Assembly: GCA_034434335.1 (NCBI GenBank)
Contig: DAOTZS010000001.1
Location: 1-15,036, forward strand
Source of the DNA: DAOTZS01 sp034434335
GTDB lineage: Bacteria > Chloroflexota > Anaerolineae > CG2-30-64-16
Length of the DNA: 15,036 bases
Direction of reading: 5' to 3'
The notes beneath the pieces are model-generated. The model was given only the letters and a program-made list of their open reading frames with translations. It made no database searches and had not been told where the DNA came from. Positions 13,655-15,036 of the stretch are shown piece after piece (positions within the stretch are counted from its first letter, which is position 1; every line of letters begins with the position of its first letter). The position numbers and the translations under genes were made by a program.

Positions 13655-14557
13655 TCAGGGGCTGATCGGCCGCGAGCCGTGGAGCACCGGCAGTTCGGTC
13701 TCGCTCCACAGGTCGTAGAAGGAAAGCCATTGCTCTGGCCGGGCGCGGATGAATTCTTCCAGCACGGCCAGACAGCGCAGGGCCAGGCTCTCCTCGGTAT
13801 CGCGTGCAGGGTCGGGGATGATGGGTGGGCGGATTTCGATGCTCAGTCTGCCATCGGGGCGGTGATAGGCGCAGCCCGGCAAGAGCCAGGCGCCCGTGCG
13901 CAGCGCCAGTTTGGCGTGCCCGGTGGGCATGCGGGCCGGCTGGCCAAAAAACGGCAGCTTGGGTGCCCGGCCAGTAACATCGCGATCGGCCAGCAGGGCG
14001 ATAAAACGCTTGCGCATTACCGCCTCGGTCAGCCTGCGCATCGCGCTCCCCACCGGCACCACTTCCATGCCGGTTGCCTCCCGGTTCCTGAGGAAGATCT
14101 GATCAATGCGCGCGTCCTGGTGAGGCAGAGCCACAGTGGTGAGCGGCACACCCCTCAGCCCCAGGTAGGCACCGCCCATCTCCCAACTGCCGATATGAGC
14201 GGTCACAAAGATGCCTCCTACCCCGGCGTCCATGGCTGCCTGCACATGCTCCCACCCCTTGACCTCGGCCACGAACTGGTCCAGGTTGGCGGAGGTCATC
14301 TGAGGGATGCGAAAGAAGTCCACCAGTGAGCGGGCGAAGTGCCGGAAGACAGCGCGGGCTATCCGCCAGCGCTGCCAGCGGCTCGCGTCGCGCGGCAACA
14401 CGTGGGCAAGGCTGGCATAAACTCCGCGTCGCGAACGACGGTTGAAGAGGAAGTTCAGCTCGGCCAGCGCGCCGGCGCAGAAGTTCACCAGCCCGCGTGG
14501 CAGCCGCGTCACCAACCAGATGGCCAGACGGTACAGATAGTAGTTCTCCAGGGTCAC
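13655..14557 (-). CDS. Lysophospholipid acyltransferase of the LpxL/HtrB/PatA type
   Basis: A 300-residue membrane-associated acyltransferase. The H-x4-E active site is TAHIGSWEMGG, with H121 and E126. ALLADRDVTG (188-196) and KLPFFGQPARMPTG (200-213) follow the family's substrate-side motifs. The N-terminal region (YRLAIWLVTRLPRGLVNFCA) is hydrophobic with basic residues, suitable for anchoring at the inner membrane face. In Gram-negatives this family acylates lipid A; in actinobacteria (PatA) it acylates phosphatidylinositol mannosides. No lipid A gene is visible here and Chloroflexota generally lack LPS, so a glycolipid acceptor seems more likely; this is inference. The GTG start at 14557 has GGGAGGT about five bases upstream. 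It has its own promoter region and no visible link to arginine synthesis. Confidence 0.85.
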   Translation of the reverse strand: MTLENYYLYRLAIWLVTRLPRGLVNFCAGALAELNFLFNRRSRRGVYASLAHVLPRDASRWQRWRIARAVFRHFARSLVDFFRIPQMTSANLDQFVAEVKGWEHVQAAMDAGVGGIFVTAHIGSWEMGGAYLGLRGVPLTTVALPHQDARIDQIFLRNREATGMEVVPVGSAMRRLTEAVMRKRFIALLADRDVTGRAPKLPFFGQPARMPTGHAKLALRTGAWLLPGCAYHRPDGRLSIEIRPPIIPDPARDTEESLALRCLAVLEEFIRARPEQWLSFYDLWSETELPVLHGSRPISP

Positions 14558-14623
14558 CTCTGACCTCCCATATCAGCACAGAGCCGCCGGCCAGGACAAA
14601 CGTTTGCCAGCGGAGCAGATTGC

Positions 14624-14653
14624 ATTCTATCACGAACCCGCCGTGACGAGCAA
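14624..14653 (-). promoter_or_regulatory. Possible promoter of the acyltransferase gene
   Basis: On the minus strand TTGCTC (14653-14648) is followed after 18 bases by TAGAAT (14629-14624), five of six -10 matches. The distance to the GTG start is about 65 bases. The -35 is a modest match, so this is tentative. Confidence 0.4.
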
Positions 14654-14761
14654 CGCCCTGGGGCAAAATGGGGTATTTCGTCATCTCCAAAACACGCTCT
14701 TGATCCCAAAATAGATATTTCGCATCTCTGAACTGTGGTACTACTTCTTGGCAGCCCGCCC

Positions 14762-14783
14762 TGTGCCCAGGACCCTGGGCACA
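14762..14783. repeat. Nine-base-pair perfect inverted repeat
   Basis: TGTGCCCAG (14762-14770) and CTGGGCACA (14775-14783) are exact reverse complements around a GACC loop. No T-run follows on either strand, so it is not an intrinsic terminator. It lies about 110 bases upstream of the possible acyltransferase promoter and could be a binding site for a dimeric regulator or a REP-type hairpin. Confidence 0.5.
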
Positions 14784-15036
14784 ATAAGCCAGGAATCGTT
14801 GCAGGGGGCTTTCCACGCCGTAGCCGGGCAGTTTAGCGCCCAACGGGGCTCCCTGTCAGCACCACCCACAAACCTTGCAAAAGATGGCAAGTTGGCTTAT
14901 ATTAGGCAGTGCTCCGCCAGACCTGATCTGGCTGCCGCAGAGTTGCCCGTTTGCCTCGTGATGTGCCTATCAAAGCAGGCTGTACCTCTGCCAGCGGCTA
15001 ATACTGCCAGCCTTTTATGCGGCCATCAGGCAATAG
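14784..15036 (+). other. Non-coding right edge with a weak rightward promoter-like pair
   Basis: No ORF in this stretch has a start, a ribosome binding site and family-like sequence. TTGCAA (14875-14880) and TATATT (14898-14903) are 17 bases apart on the plus strand and could drive a gene beyond the edge; the -35 matches only four of six. A short CCAGA/TCTGG repeat lies around 14920-14935. No tRNA-like or CRISPR-like pattern was seen. Confidence 0.25.

Noticed and set aside
14103..14843. A 246-codon minus-strand frame crossing the acyltransferase start region
   Set aside because: Most of it is an out-of-frame reading of the acyltransferase. The upstream 95 codons have no recognisable domain and would overlap the promoter and ribosome binding site of the real gene.

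Overview
The window is a GC-rich, densely coded bacterial chromosome segment. Codon third positions are mostly G or C, and this creates long empty reading frames opposite argD and argG. Gene content, GTG starts, GC-rich mini-inverted-repeat elements between genes, and an LpxL/PatA-like acyltransferase in an otherwise LPS-gene-free context suggest a member of the Chloroflexota (Anaerolineae/Caldilineae-like). This assignment is an inference from gene style; there is no rRNA gene in the window to confirm it.

Region 1 (1-3894, minus strand) is a housekeeping run read right to left from a near-consensus promoter at 3866-3894. It holds nth (endonuclease III), a Mth938-like protein, an isoaspartyl peptidase/asparaginase, a broken-looking small ORF, acyP (acylphosphatase), rnhA (RNase HI), and the N-terminal half of tsaD (tRNA t6A synthesis), which runs off the left edge. 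A 130-bp inverted-repeat element sits between rnhA and tsaD.

Region 2 (3895-4534) is the divergent control region. It contains a roughly 210-bp element made of consecutive hairpins, bounded by 10-bp inverted repeats and 13-bp direct repeats. After it come an extended -10 promoter reading right (4270-4298) and a 16-codon leader ORF with a Shine-Dalgarno sequence that encodes six arginines, three of them consecutive. A strong intrinsic terminator (4462-4494) follows, ending 40 bases before argC. This layout is that of ribosome-mediated transcription attenuation by arginine supply, and it is the most notable find here.

Region 3 (4535-13639, plus strand) is an arginine biosynthesis operon: argC, argB, argD, a short ArgA-like GNAT acetyltransferase, a homoserine dehydrogenase-like gene, argG, argJ and, after a 320-bp gap holding another structured inverted-repeat element, argH. 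Together these cover glutamate to ornithine by the acetyl (cyclic) route and citrulline to arginine. The ornithine carbamoyltransferase step (argF) is not in the window.

Region 4 (13655-15036) has a convergent LpxL/HtrB/PatA-type acyltransferase on the minus strand with its probable promoter, then about 380 bases with no convincing gene.
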